Assembly: GCA_003513495.1 (NCBI GenBank)
Contig: DOPM01000042.1
Location: forward strand, 1-59,124
Length of the DNA: 59,124 nt
Reading direction: 5' to 3'
Origin: Desulfosporosinus sp.
GTDB taxonomy: Bacteria; Bacillota; Desulfitobacteriia; Desulfitobacteriales; Desulfitobacteriaceae
Part shown: piece by piece, positions 24,333 through 31,963 of the stretch
Layout of the letters: the number at the start of each line of letters is the position of its first letter
How positions within the stretch are numbered: position 1 is the stretch's first letter
Translations under genes and position numbers: made by a program
Notes under the pieces: generated by a model
The model's input: the letters and a program-made list of their open reading frames with translations, nothing else
The model's database searches: none
Told to the model about the DNA's origin: nothing

Positions 24333-25610
24333 ATGGCAAAATTCCTAGAATTCCAGGGAAAAGAGTGGCTTAGAAAATCAGGACTACCAGTGCCACAAGG
24401 ACGTGTAGCCTCAACTCCAGAAGAAGCCAGAAAGATTGCTGAGGAGATTGGTAAGGCTGTTGCCGTAAAGGGACAGGTTCAAGCCGGAGGCCGAGGTAAA
24501 GCTGGAATTGTTAAATTAGTTAATACTCCTGAGGAAGCTGCAGAGGCCGCAGCAGAAATTTTTTCCAAAAACATCGGCGGGAATCCTATTGAACAAGTTC
24601 TTGTCGAGGAAAAGCTTGATATTAAAAAAGAGTACTACTGTTCTTTCGTTATTAATGGTGCAAGAGAAGCACGTTCACCTATGCTGATGTTCAGCACTGA
24701 GGGTGGAATGGACATTGAAAGTGTTCCCGAGGAATTACTCTTGAAAGTTAACATCGATCCAATCAATGGTCTACAAATTTACGATGCCGTTGATCTCTGT
24801 GCACGAGCTGGAATTCCTGCTCAAGATTTGAGTAAATTTGCAAGTTTCTTAGCTAAGCTTTCGCAGGCGTACAAGAAACTTGATTGTCAAACTCTGGAGA
24901 TCAATCCCTTCATTATGACGGGGAGCGGCAACTTAGTATGTGCAGATTGCAAAATGGAAATTGACAACAGTTCGGTAGGACGTCATCCGGAATTCGGCAT
25001 CTCAATTGCTCGGGATTTACCCGGTGCTCCTACAGAGTTAGACCTTATTGGCTGGAGTATTGAAGAGACCGATGCCCGTGGTACAGGCTTCCTCATGAAT
25101 ATGGGGTATGACGAAGTAAGCCCAGGTTATATAGGCTACCATCCTATCGGCGGCGGTTCAGCAATGATGGGGTTAGACGCTTTGAATCAAGTTGGCCTTA
25201 AGCCGGCAAACTATGCTGACACCAGTGGTAATCCAGTTGGTTCAAAGATTTATAGGGTAGCAAAGAGTGTCCTTTCACAGCCAAATATTGATGGTTATCT
25301 GCTTGGCGGGTTCATGATGGCAAACCAGGAACAGTGGCATCATGCCCATGCCATCGTCAAGGTGTTAAGAGAAATCCTTCCAACTCAGAAACCTGGATTG
25401 CCCTGTGTACTGCTACTCTGTGGCAACAGGGAAGATGAATCGCTGGAGATTCTAAGAACGGGTCTTGCAGACCTTATGAGCTCTGACGGCCCAGGCAAGA
25501 GAATCGAAATTTATGGTAAAGAGTATGTGACTGATACAAAATTCATTGGACAAAGACTCTTAGCTCTTAGTAAAGACTATAGAGCCGAGAAAGAATCTCA
25601 AGGAAAGTAG
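24333..25610 (+). CDS. mtkA: Malate/succinate--CoA ligase beta subunit
   Basis: ATP-grasp subunit of an acid-CoA ligase (SucC/MtkA family), 425 residues versus about 390 for SucC. It has the canonical N-terminus EFQGKEWLRKSGLPVPQGRVASTPEEA, VKGQVQAGGRGKAGIVKLV for nucleotide binding, LEINPFI for the Mg site, and a C-terminal CoA-ligase domain containing GGGSAMMGLDALNQVGLKPANYADTSGNP. In this cluster, next to a malyl-CoA-lyase-type enzyme and malic enzyme, the likely reaction is malyl-CoA + ADP + Pi to malate + CoA + ATP, working in the ATP-forming direction. Succinyl-CoA synthetase is the alternative. The C-terminal extra sequence (about 35 residues) is unexplained. Confidence 0.88.
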   Translation: MAKFLEFQGKEWLRKSGLPVPQGRVASTPEEARKIAEEIGKAVAVKGQVQAGGRGKAGIVKLVNTPEEAAEAAAEIFSKNIGGNPIEQVLVEEKLDIKKEYYCSFVINGAREARSPMLMFSTEGGMDIESVPEELLLKVNIDPINGLQIYDAVDLCARAGIPAQDLSKFASFLAKLSQAYKKLDCQTLEINPFIMTGSGNLVCADCKMEIDNSSVGRHPEFGISIARDLPGAPTELDLIGWSIEETDARGTGFLMNMGYDEVSPGYIGYHPIGGGSAMMGLDALNQVGLKPANYADTSGNPVGSKIYRVAKSVLSQPNIDGYLLGGFMMANQEQWHHAHAIVKVLREILPTQKPGLPCVLLLCGNREDESLEILRTGLADLMSSDGPGKRIEIYGKEYVTDTKFIGQRLLALSKDYRAEKESQGK

Positions 25611-25619
25611 GGGAAACTT

Positions 25620-25907
25620 GTGCTGGAATTCGCAGAAAAAACTCTAACTGTCAAAATCGATACCAGCAAGTGTGATACATGCGAGACAAAAGCATGTGCC
25701 GACGCGTGCAAAAAGTTTGCCAGAGGTTTACTTGGGATTGATGACCAAGGTAGAGCTTCTGTTGCACATCGCGATACTGAAGAAGTTTTGCGTCTCGGAA
25801 CGGAATGTTTAGCATGTGAACTCGCTTGTAAGACCAAAGGTAACAATGCGATAACCATCGAGATACCTGTTAAAGGTTTGGATGAGTACCTTTTAAAGAG
25901 GCAATAG
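25620..25907 (+). CDS. Small ferredoxin-like Fe-S protein between the ligase subunits
   Basis: 95 residues from GTG with seven cysteines: 18, 21, 26, 30 (KCDTCETKACADACKKFA) and 63, 66, 70 (ECLACELACKTKG). The arrangement is ferredoxin-like, but the first motif is C-x2-C-x4-C-x3-C and the second has only three Cys, so one [4Fe-4S] plus a second incomplete or three-iron cluster is likely. It sits 9 nt after the beta subunit gene and 64 nt before the alpha subunit gene, so it is co-expressed. Ordinary SucCD/MtkAB enzymes have no Fe-S subunit. It could be a third subunit, a redox sensor of the complex, or an electron carrier for malic enzyme or GlcF. I recognise no named family. Confidence 0.75.
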   Translation: MLEFAEKTLTVKIDTSKCDTCETKACADACKKFARGLLGIDDQGRASVAHRDTEEVLRLGTECLACELACKTKGNNAITIEIPVKGLDEYLLKRQ

Positions 25908-25971
25908 TAGTAGAGTAACTAAAGTAGGTCGTCTAGGTAGAACGAAGCAAAATGTTAAATGAGGGATAAAA

Positions 25972-26868
25972 ATGGGCATTTTGATCAATAAGAGTACCAA
26001 GGTTATCGTCCAAGGGATAACGGGTCGGGAAGGATCTGTTCGGACAAAATACATGAAAGAATACGGTACTAAAGTAATTGGTGGAACCAGTCCGGGAAAA
26101 GCCGGAGAAGAGGTTCATGGTATTCCGGTCTTTAACACCGTTAAAGAAATTGCTCGCGAGCAAGGGGAAATTGACTTTAGTGTTATCTTTGTACCAGGCA
26201 AAGTCTTAAAAACAGCTGTTTATGAAGCAGTCGATGCAGGAGTTAAGAATATTATTCCTTGCGTCGAGGGAACTCCGATTCATGACATTATGGAAATGAT
26301 AGCCTATGCTAAATCTAAAGGCTCAAGACTTCTAGGACCCGGTTCAATCGGAATTATTACACCAGGCGAAGCCGTCGTAGGTTGGCTTGGTGGAAATAAA
26401 GAATGGGCCAATAAGTTTTTCCAAAAAGGTAATATTGGGGTGTTCTCTCGCAGTGGCGGGCAGTCGGGAACGATTCCTTGGTTGCTTAGAGAAGGCGGAT
26501 TTGGGGTTAGTACTGTCATTCATACGGGAACAGAACCAGTCCTGGGAACATCAATGGCCGATTTACTACCTTTATTCGAGGCTGATCCGGAAACAAAGGG
26601 TGTAGCCGTTTATGCGGAAATCGGTGGTACGCAAGAAGAGGAATGTGCTGAAGTTATCGCAGCAGGTCAATTCACAAAGCCATTTGTCATTTACGTTGCA
26701 GGTGCATGGGCTCCTGCGGGTATGAGATTCTCCCATGCCTCTAATATTGTAGAGCGTGGTCGTGGATCAGCCAAGAGTAAAATGGAAGCGGTTACCAAGG
26801 CCGGAGGGTTTGTTGCTGAAACTCCAACCGATATTCCAATTATTTTAAAAGAGAAAATCAAAGATTAA
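25972..26868 (+). CDS. mtkB: Malate/succinate--CoA ligase alpha subunit
   Basis: CoA-binding, phosphohistidine subunit, 298 residues. The start ILINKSTKVIVQGITGREGSVRTKYMKEYGTKVIGGTSPGK is the SucD CoA-binding Rossmann unit. Near the C-terminus AGAWAPAGMRFSHASNIVERGRGSAKSK carries the His expected to be phosphorylated (His255). E. coli SucD has MGHAGAI at this place, so the loop is changed to FSHASNI with the His kept. This altered active-site loop fits a non-succinate ligase. SD GAGGGATAAAA precedes ATG 25972. It forms the ligase with the beta subunit encoded two genes upstream. Confidence 0.88.
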   Translation: MGILINKSTKVIVQGITGREGSVRTKYMKEYGTKVIGGTSPGKAGEEVHGIPVFNTVKEIAREQGEIDFSVIFVPGKVLKTAVYEAVDAGVKNIIPCVEGTPIHDIMEMIAYAKSKGSRLLGPGSIGIITPGEAVVGWLGGNKEWANKFFQKGNIGVFSRSGGQSGTIPWLLREGGFGVSTVIHTGTEPVLGTSMADLLPLFEADPETKGVAVYAEIGGTQEEECAEVIAAGQFTKPFVIYVAGAWAPAGMRFSHASNIVERGRGSAKSKMEAVTKAGGFVAETPTDIPIILKEKIKD

Positions 26869-26938
26869 TCGACATGAAGTATAGTTTCTCTAGGCCGGGC
26901 CTAGGATAAAATTTAAAATTATTAGGGGGTAAAAAATC

Positions 26939-27823
26939 ATGACAATTATGAGATCTGTTATGTATATTCCAGGAAACAATCCTAAAATGGTGGCTAAGGC
27001 TCCTGAATTCCCAGCTGATATCGTTACTTTGGATCTTGAGGATTCCGTTCCACCAGCGGAGAAAGAAGCAGCTCGTAAAATTGTTGCTGAAAACTTAAAA
27101 TATGCTGCACAAGGTGGCGCTCAGGTATATGTACGTATCAATAACTGGGAAACTGAATTAACCAATGACGATTTAGAAGCTATTGTTCATGAAGGACTTC
27201 ATGGGGTAACTTTAGCTAAAACCGGCTGCGCAGATGATGTAAAACGCTTAGATTGGAAACTTGAAGAGCTTGAGCGTCGTCGTGGCTTAGAAGTAGGCTC
27301 AATTAAAATTTCCATGCTTCTTGAAACCGCTAAAGGTATCATTAACGCTGCTGAGTGCTGCCTAGCTAGCCCACGTAACGTTAATGCAATCTTCGGAGCA
27401 GTTGACTATTGCCGTGATATGCGTGTAAAGCTCACCAACGAAGGTGTTGAGCAACAATATGGTCGCGCTCACGTGGCAGTTGCTTGCCGTGCAGCAAGAA
27501 TTGTTGCAATCGATGCACCTTTCGTTGACTTCAAAAATATCGAAGCCTTTGAAAGAAACGTTGCAGAAGGACGTCAAATGGGTTATGAAGGCCGCATGAT
27601 TATTCACCCAGGACAAATCGAGCCTTCCAATCGCATGTACTCCCCAGATCCTGCTGATGTTGAGTGGGCTACCGGAGTTGTTAAAGTCTTCGAAGAAGAA
27701 GGTATTGCAAAAGGTAAAGCTTCCGTTTCCTACAATGGTAAAATGGTTGATACCCCTGTATACTTGAATGCTAAAGACATTTTGGCAGCTCAAGCTGAGA
27801 TTGACGCCAAAAACGCTAAGTAA
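26939..27823 (+). CDS. mcl: CitE-family lyase, probable malyl-CoA lyase
   Basis: TIM-barrel HpcH/HpaI-CitE family enzyme of 294 residues. Motifs are TLDLEDSVPPAEKEAARK (metal/acid residues), VYVRINNWET, LLETAKGIINA, IFGAVDYCRDM and GRMIIHPGQIEPSN. No citrate lyase CitD or CitF gene is near, so free citrate cleavage is unlikely. Beside a malate-CoA ligase and malic enzyme the best fit is reversible (S)-malyl-CoA = glyoxylate + acetyl-CoA. AGGGGG precedes ATG 26939. A 15-bp palindrome CTAGGCCGGGCCTAG lies in the 70-bp gap before it. Citramalyl-CoA or beta-methylmalyl-CoA lyase are alternatives. Confidence 0.85.
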   Translation: MTIMRSVMYIPGNNPKMVAKAPEFPADIVTLDLEDSVPPAEKEAARKIVAENLKYAAQGGAQVYVRINNWETELTNDDLEAIVHEGLHGVTLAKTGCADDVKRLDWKLEELERRRGLEVGSIKISMLLETAKGIINAAECCLASPRNVNAIFGAVDYCRDMRVKLTNEGVEQQYGRAHVAVACRAARIVAIDAPFVDFKNIEAFERNVAEGRQMGYEGRMIIHPGQIEPSNRMYSPDPADVEWATGVVKVFEEEGIAKGKASVSYNGKMVDTPVYLNAKDILAAQAEIDAKNAK

Positions 27824-27846
27824 GACACTAGGTAAGGTACATTAAT

Positions 27847-27885
27847 AATTGTTTGGTTACCTCTCCACGAGGTGACCAAACAATT
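27847..27885 (+). terminator. Hairpin terminator after the malyl-CoA lyase gene
   Basis: Stem AATTGTTTGGTTACCTC / GAGGTGACCAAACAATT with one mismatch and a 5-nt loop, followed by TTATTACTT. It partly separates the malic enzyme gene, which may still be reached by read-through. Confidence 0.8.
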
Positions 27886-27949
27886 TATTACTTAACTTTC
27901 TTTTCAATAGTTATGGGTGAATAATAAAGGGTTAAAGGAGAAGATGTAC

Positions 27950-29206
27950 GTGAGCCGAATTAAGAATCTTCGCGAAGAAGCCTTGGCATTTCATGCCGTG
28001 AAACCAGGCAAACTCGAAGTTAGGGTGACCTGTCCTGCTAAAGACAGAGATGATTTAACCCTCGCTTATTCCCCAGGGGTTGCAGAACCAGTAAAAGAGA
28101 TCGGCAAAGACATCGAAAATCTTGATATTTATACTAACCATGCAAATTTTGTGAGCATCGTCTCTAACGGAACAGCTATTCTTGGACTTGGTGATCTAGG
28201 AGCAGCAGCTTCTATGCCAGTTATGGAAGGAAAAGCACTTCTCTTCAAAGCTTTTGGAGATGTAGACGCTTTCCCAATCTGTGTCAATACCAAAGATGTT
28301 GACAAAATTATTGAGATCGTCGAATTGACCGCACCTACCTTCGGAGGTGTAAATTTAGAAGATATTAAAGCACCTGAGTGTTTCCAAATTGAGGAAGGCC
28401 TCAAGGCTCGTGGGATTTTCAAAGGACCTATTTTCCATGATGACCAGCATGGAACAGCTGTTGTTACCTTAGCTGGACTCTATAATTCACTTAAAGTTGT
28501 TGGCAAGAAAATTGAAGATGTTAAAGTTGTCGCAAATGGGGCAGGGGCAGCAGGAATTGCCATTATTAAACTTTTGATGAGCGTTGGTCTCAAAAACGTA
28601 ATTATGTGCGATACTAAAGGCGCCATTTACGAAGGTCGTACCGTAGGTATGAATCCCTGGAAGGAACAAATTGCTGCAGCAACGAACCCAGATAAGTTCA
28701 GCGGTGACCTTGCCGGCGCACTCGTAGGAGCTGATGTGTTTATTGGTGTATCCGCAGCAGATGTTCTTACCGAAGATATGATTAAATCAATGGCAAAGGA
28801 TCCCATTGTCTTCTGTCAGGCTAACCCAATTCCTGAGATTTGGCCAATTGAAAGAGCTATTGAAGCAGGAGCAGCAGTTATTTCTACAGGCCGATCTGAT
28901 GTAATTAATCAAATTAACAACGTTTTAGCCTTCCCAGGAATGTTCCGAGGTGCTATTGACGTTCGAGCCACGGATATCAACGATGCCATGAAAATTGCAG
29001 CAGCACAAGCAATCGCTGATTGTGTCTCTCCTGAAGAACTAAATGCTAGTTTCATTATACCAAGTACATTGAATCCTGAAGTTGCCCCGGCTGTAGCTGC
29101 TGCAACTGCCAGAGCTGCTATCGAAAGTGGGATTGCTAGAAATCCCATTGACCCAGCAGGTATAGCTGAAAATCTTAAGAAAAGATTAGCAAACCAGTAT
29201 AAGTAA
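27950..29206 (+). CDS. NAD(P)-dependent malic enzyme
   Basis: Oxidative decarboxylation of malate to pyruvate and CO2. 418 residues of the short bacterial type. The malic N-terminal domain has DLTLAYSPGVAEPVKEI and FKGPIFHDDQHGTAVVTLAGLYN with the catalytic residues. The NAD-binding domain has VVANGAGAAGIAIIKLL and the end motif FPGMFRGAIDVRATDINDAMKIAAAQAIAD. I choose GTG 27950, 9 nt after AAAGGAG; an ATG at 27944 is too close to the SD. It completes the glyoxylate-to-pyruvate route of the cluster. Its pyruvate would regenerate acetyl-CoA through pyruvate:ferredoxin oxidoreductase elsewhere. Confidence 0.92.
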   Translation: MSRIKNLREEALAFHAVKPGKLEVRVTCPAKDRDDLTLAYSPGVAEPVKEIGKDIENLDIYTNHANFVSIVSNGTAILGLGDLGAAASMPVMEGKALLFKAFGDVDAFPICVNTKDVDKIIEIVELTAPTFGGVNLEDIKAPECFQIEEGLKARGIFKGPIFHDDQHGTAVVTLAGLYNSLKVVGKKIEDVKVVANGAGAAGIAIIKLLMSVGLKNVIMCDTKGAIYEGRTVGMNPWKEQIAAATNPDKFSGDLAGALVGADVFIGVSAADVLTEDMIKSMAKDPIVFCQANPIPEIWPIERAIEAGAAVISTGRSDVINQINNVLAFPGMFRGAIDVRATDINDAMKIAAAQAIADCVSPEELNASFIIPSTLNPEVAPAVAAATARAAIESGIARNPIDPAGIAENLKKRLANQYK

Positions 29207-29240
29207 TCGATTTGCTAACCTTCACTTGTTTGACACTAAG

Positions 29241-29286
29241 AGTCCTCCCAAGGTAGAATTGGTTTCTACTTTGAGAGGACTTTTTT
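29241..29286 (+). terminator. Strong terminator after malic enzyme
   Basis: AGTCCTCCCAAGGTAGAA / TTCTACTTTGAGAGGACT stem with a 5-nt loop and TTTTTT tail. It closes the glycolate block. Confidence 0.9.
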
Positions 29287-29562
29287 AACGTACCAGAAAG
29301 TATAAGTTTAGGGACCCCTTTCACTCATGTCATCCTGAGCGCGGCGAAGGATCTAGATCCTTCAGTCGTTCCTCCTTCAGGATGACGCATCACTCGAGTT
29401 GCTTTCATAGAGTTAAACGAATCACTACGCATTATTATGATAACTGAGGTAGTAATTAACTTGACACTGTGGAATAATGACGAGTAGAGAGTTGTATGTA
29501 AGGATACATAGATTACCGAGACTTGCACAGGACGTATATAAAAAAACGATAGGGGTAGCATT
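29287..29562. other. Intergenic region carrying a dispersed repeat
   Basis: Contains a 19-bp sequence (29292-29310) seen again after another terminator at 44678-44696, and a REP-like element at 29329-29408. The rest is AT-rich leader of the pseudouridine synthase gene with a possible -35 TTGACA at 29461 but no good -10. Confidence 0.4.
29329..29408 (+). repeat. REP-like palindromic repeat, copy A
   Basis: Begins GTCATCCTGAGCG, continues GCGAAGGATCTAGATCCTTC and ends CTCCTTCAGGATGAC, then GCTTTCAT. The ends are inverted repeats and the centre AAGGATCTAGATCCTT is a palindrome. A close copy (about 80% identical over 80 bp) lies at 51483-51563. Confidence 0.75.
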
Positions 29563-30477
29563 ATGCATAAACCGAATAATGAGTTGAAACTTAAGACAGG
29601 ACATGAGAAGCAAACTTGTCTAGAAGTGAAGGAACCGGCTGAACTAATGAAGTTTTTAATCGCTGAGCTTCCGACTAAAAGTCGTAAAGACATTAAATCT
29701 CTTTTGGCTCATCATCAGATTTCCGTTGACAATGAAGTCATCTCCCAATTTAATCATCCTCTCTTAAAAGGTCAAAAGGTCGTTGTAAATTGGACTAAAG
29801 TAGTGATAGAACAACAGCCTCAAGGCCTAACTATTGTATGGGAAGATCCCCATATTGCAATTATTGAAAAACAGGCAGGATTACTTTCCATAGCAACTGA
29901 AACGGAGAAGGAACTAACCGCTTATAGTATCTTAAGTGAGCATGTAAAGAAAAGAGATCCAAGAAATAAGATTTTTGTCTTGCATCGTCTTGATCGAGAG
30001 ACTTCTGGAGTAATGATGTTTGCAAAAAGTGAGAAGGTACAGCAAATGTTGCAAAAGGCCTGGAAAGAAGCTGTTTTAGAGAGAACTTATATTGTGGTTG
30101 TTGAAGGCCCAGTGACAAAAGAGGAAGGAACCATCACTTCTTGGCTTACAGAGAGTAAAGCGTTTATCATGTATTCCAGTCGTACTCCTAATGACGGTCA
30201 AAAAGCGATAACTCACTATAGGGTTCTTAAGAAAAATAAACATTATTCTCTATTGGAAGTAAAGCTAGAAACAGGCCGAAAGAACCAAATTCGCGTTCAC
30301 ATGAAAGATATTGGGCATAGTGTCATTGGGGATAAGAAGTATGGAGCGATTAAGCAGCCTATTGCAAGACTAGGACTTCATGCTCGAGTCTTAGCTTTCA
30401 AACATCCTATTACTGGAGAAGAAGTTCGTTATGAGACGGCTATACCCCAGGAGTTTTTGAACCTTTTCAAACAATAG
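29563..30477 (+). CDS. RluA-family pseudouridine synthase
   Basis: Isomerises uridine in rRNA or tRNA. 304 residues. An N-terminal S4-like region (about 20-75) precedes the catalytic domain with HRLDRETSGVMMFAKS (catalytic Asp in RLDRETSG, near residue 147), GRKNQIRVHMKDIGHSVIGDKKYG and LHARVLAFKHPITGEEV. It belongs to the RluA/RluC/RluD class; which U is modified cannot be told. Monocistronic, ending at the 30507 hairpin. Confidence 0.92.
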   Translation: MHKPNNELKLKTGHEKQTCLEVKEPAELMKFLIAELPTKSRKDIKSLLAHHQISVDNEVISQFNHPLLKGQKVVVNWTKVVIEQQPQGLTIVWEDPHIAIIEKQAGLLSIATETEKELTAYSILSEHVKKRDPRNKIFVLHRLDRETSGVMMFAKSEKVQQMLQKAWKEAVLERTYIVVVEGPVTKEEGTITSWLTESKAFIMYSSRTPNDGQKAITHYRVLKKNKHYSLLEVKLETGRKNQIRVHMKDIGHSVIGDKKYGAIKQPIARLGLHARVLAFKHPITGEEVRYETAIPQEFLNLFKQ

Positions 30478-30499
30478 CTGAAGATAACATATACAAAAA

Positions 30500-30529
30500 A
30501 AAAAAGCCGGGTTTACACCCGGTCTTTTG
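30500..30529. terminator. Bidirectional terminator
   Basis: CCGGGT-TTAC-ACCCGG stem with an A11 tract on the left and TCTTTT on the right. On the minus strand it has a U11 tail, ideal for the small minus-strand gene whose stop codon lies in the loop. On the plus strand it ends the pseudouridine synthase transcript. Confidence 0.85.
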
Positions 30530-30623
30530 ATACATCTTTGCCAATTTTATCAGAGTCATGAGGAAAAGGAATTTTCTCAGTGTTATCCGGTTTACGAGAC
30601 TTGTCGTTGGTTTTTTTTGCCAC
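30513..30623 (-). CDS. Small basic hydrophilic protein, 36 aa, unrecognised
   Basis: GTG start (30623) after AAAGGGGG with 10-nt spacing. The product VAKKTNDKSRKPDNTEKIPF...KIGKDVSKDRV is highly charged with no hydrophobic segment or Cys. The TAA stop lies inside the loop of its own terminator. Size and composition resemble small acid-soluble or DNA-binding spore proteins, and the 45-aa gene at 4676-4813. The SD, the terminator with a long U tail and even codon pattern support expression, but I know no family. Confidence 0.6.
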   Translation of the reverse strand: MAKKTNDKSRKPDNTEKIPFPHDSDKIGKDVSKDRV

Positions 30624-30730
30624 TTGTCTTTTGCCCCCTTTAAGAGTTTCACAACTATATTTCCCCGATTAACTAAGTTCATACTTACCGTAAAACTTGT
30701 ATATTAGCGAAATGGAGTTGGGACGAAAAA

Positions 30731-31045
30731 TTGTCAAAACGATTAGATCGTGAAAAAGCAACTGTTCAGATGATGATTGAGTTATATTGTAAAGCTCATC
30801 ATAACCCTGATACTAAACTATGTTCAGGATGTCAAGAATTATTAGAGTATGCTATGACTCGTCTGGCTCATTGCAAATTTGGAGAAAGCAAACCGACCTG
30901 CGCTAAATGTACGGTACATTGTTATAAACCAGAAATGCGTAAACGAATCCAAAAAATAATGCGTTATTCAGGCCCCAGGATGATTTATACACATCCGATT
31001 GCGGCAATTAGACACGTCTTTGATGGAATGAAAAAAGAACACTAA
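30731..31045 (+). CDS. YgbA-like nitrous-oxide-stimulated promoter family protein
   Basis: 104 residues matching the YgbA_NO pattern: REKATVQMMIELYCKAHH, LCSGCQELLEYAMTRLAHCKFGE, KPTCAKCTVHCYKPEMRKRI and MRYSGPRMIYTHPIAAIRH. Six or more conserved cysteines suggest a metal or Fe-S site. In E. coli ygbA is controlled by NsrR and helps recovery from nitrosative stress; the biochemistry is unknown. Starts at TTG 30731, with GGAG 12 nt upstream. Sixteen nt before the next gene, so probably co-transcribed with it. Confidence 0.85.
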   Translation: MSKRLDREKATVQMMIELYCKAHHNPDTKLCSGCQELLEYAMTRLAHCKFGESKPTCAKCTVHCYKPEMRKRIQKIMRYSGPRMIYTHPIAAIRHVFDGMKKEH

Positions 31046-31060
31046 TGTGGAGAGTGGATT

Positions 31061-31324
31061 ATGGGGATCAAAGAATATTCTTTAGAGATGAGAGGCATGC
31101 CACGTCGTGACTTAGAAGAGTATTTCCTCTCGATAGGGGGGGAACTGAAGGGGAAGGGTAGTTTTCTTGGCCCGAATTGGGAAGTTAATTTGAGTGATAC
31201 TTGGTATTGTTCCTTAGGGAAAATTCAAATTCCGGCGACTCAATTGACCTTTCGAGTTAACGAGGAGGATGGGGATAAATTTGTCTGGGCTTTTCGCTTA
31301 AAATTTCTTTCGGCAGGTGGATGA
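31061..31324 (+). CDS. Hypothetical protein, 87 aa
   Basis: Starts MGIKEYSLEMRGMPRRDLEEYF and continues with a glycine-rich beta-type stretch (GGELKGKGSFLGPNWEV, IPATQLTFRV, DGDKFVWAFRLKFLSAGG). Soluble, single domain, no Cys pairs. A GGAG SD lies 8 nt before ATG. Sixteen nt after the YgbA-like gene, so the two likely form an operon. The regular pattern of hydrophobic residues looks like a small folded alpha/beta protein; I do not recognise the family. Confidence 0.75.
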   Translation: MGIKEYSLEMRGMPRRDLEEYFLSIGGELKGKGSFLGPNWEVNLSDTWYCSLGKIQIPATQLTFRVNEEDGDKFVWAFRLKFLSAGG

Positions 31325-31375
31325 TAGAGCAGAAAGGTTAAGGGAATGGAACAAAAGAGCCTAAAACAAATTAGG

Positions 31376-31963
31376 CTAGGACGAGATTTGATAGAGTGTT
31401 GATAACCTACCTATAAGATCTGCGTTTGTATTTAAGACGAGGCCCCGAGAAATTGAATGGGATGCTTGGATGGCGCTCAAAGTTAGCGAGGGGATTTTGA
31501 AGGTCTGACATTCTTCAAGTGTAAAGAATCCCAGGTTGCTGACTTCTTCTAATTGAGCATGAAGGGTTCCCCCTAGCATGGTCATCATAAAAATAATATA
31601 GACGTCATGTTTTTCAGATGGGCTGTTTGAAGGGCGATCTCGTAAGGCAATGATGGAAAGAGGTTTAGTCTCAATACCCGTCTCTTCTTGAATTTCTCGT
31701 ACAATCGCTTCTCCGATGGATTCTCCTTGATTCACATATCCCCCCGGAATTGTCCATACTCCTTTCCCTGGATTATGGGCGCGTTGAACCAGAAGGACTT
31801 TCTCTTCATGCCAGAGAACCCCTCCGACGCCGAGGGAGAAATTTCCCCAATCGACATAAGAACAGTTAGGACATGAGCTACGAAGATGGTTATCAATAAT
31901 AGACTTTTGTAGACGCTCGGCACATACTGGGCAGAAAACATAAGGTACTGTGTTATTTGACAT
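31376..31963 (-). CDS. NUDIX hydrolase with N-terminal zinc ribbon
   Basis: 195 residues. Residues 9-40 hold two CxxC pairs (FCPVCAERL, SCPNCSYVDWGNF), a zinc ribbon as in NudC-like and related NUDIX proteins. The NUDIX box GGYVNQGESIGEAIVREIQEETGI follows near residue 75. Hydrolyses a nucleoside diphosphate linked to a moiety X; NADH or ADP-ribose are common substrates of this architecture. ATG 31963 follows AAGGAAG; a longer in-frame upstream reading frame has no SD and spans non-coding sequence. Confidence 0.9.
   Translation of the reverse strand: MSNNTVPYVFCPVCAERLQKSIIDNHLRSSCPNCSYVDWGNFSLGVGGVLWHEEKVLLVQRAHNPGKGVWTIPGGYVNQGESIGEAIVREIQEETGIETKPLSIIALRDRPSNSPSEKHDVYIIFMMTMLGGTLHAQLEEVSNLGFFTLEECQTFKIPSLTLSAIQASHSISRGLVLNTNADLIGRLSTLYQISS

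Noticed and set aside
27362..27793. 143-codon minus-strand frame inside the malyl-CoA lyase gene
   Set aside because: Antisense to conserved CitE motifs; no SD or independent support.
29325..29693. 122-codon minus-strand frame over the REP-like repeat
   Set aside because: Built mostly from the repeat and the antisense of the pseudouridine synthase start; no SD.
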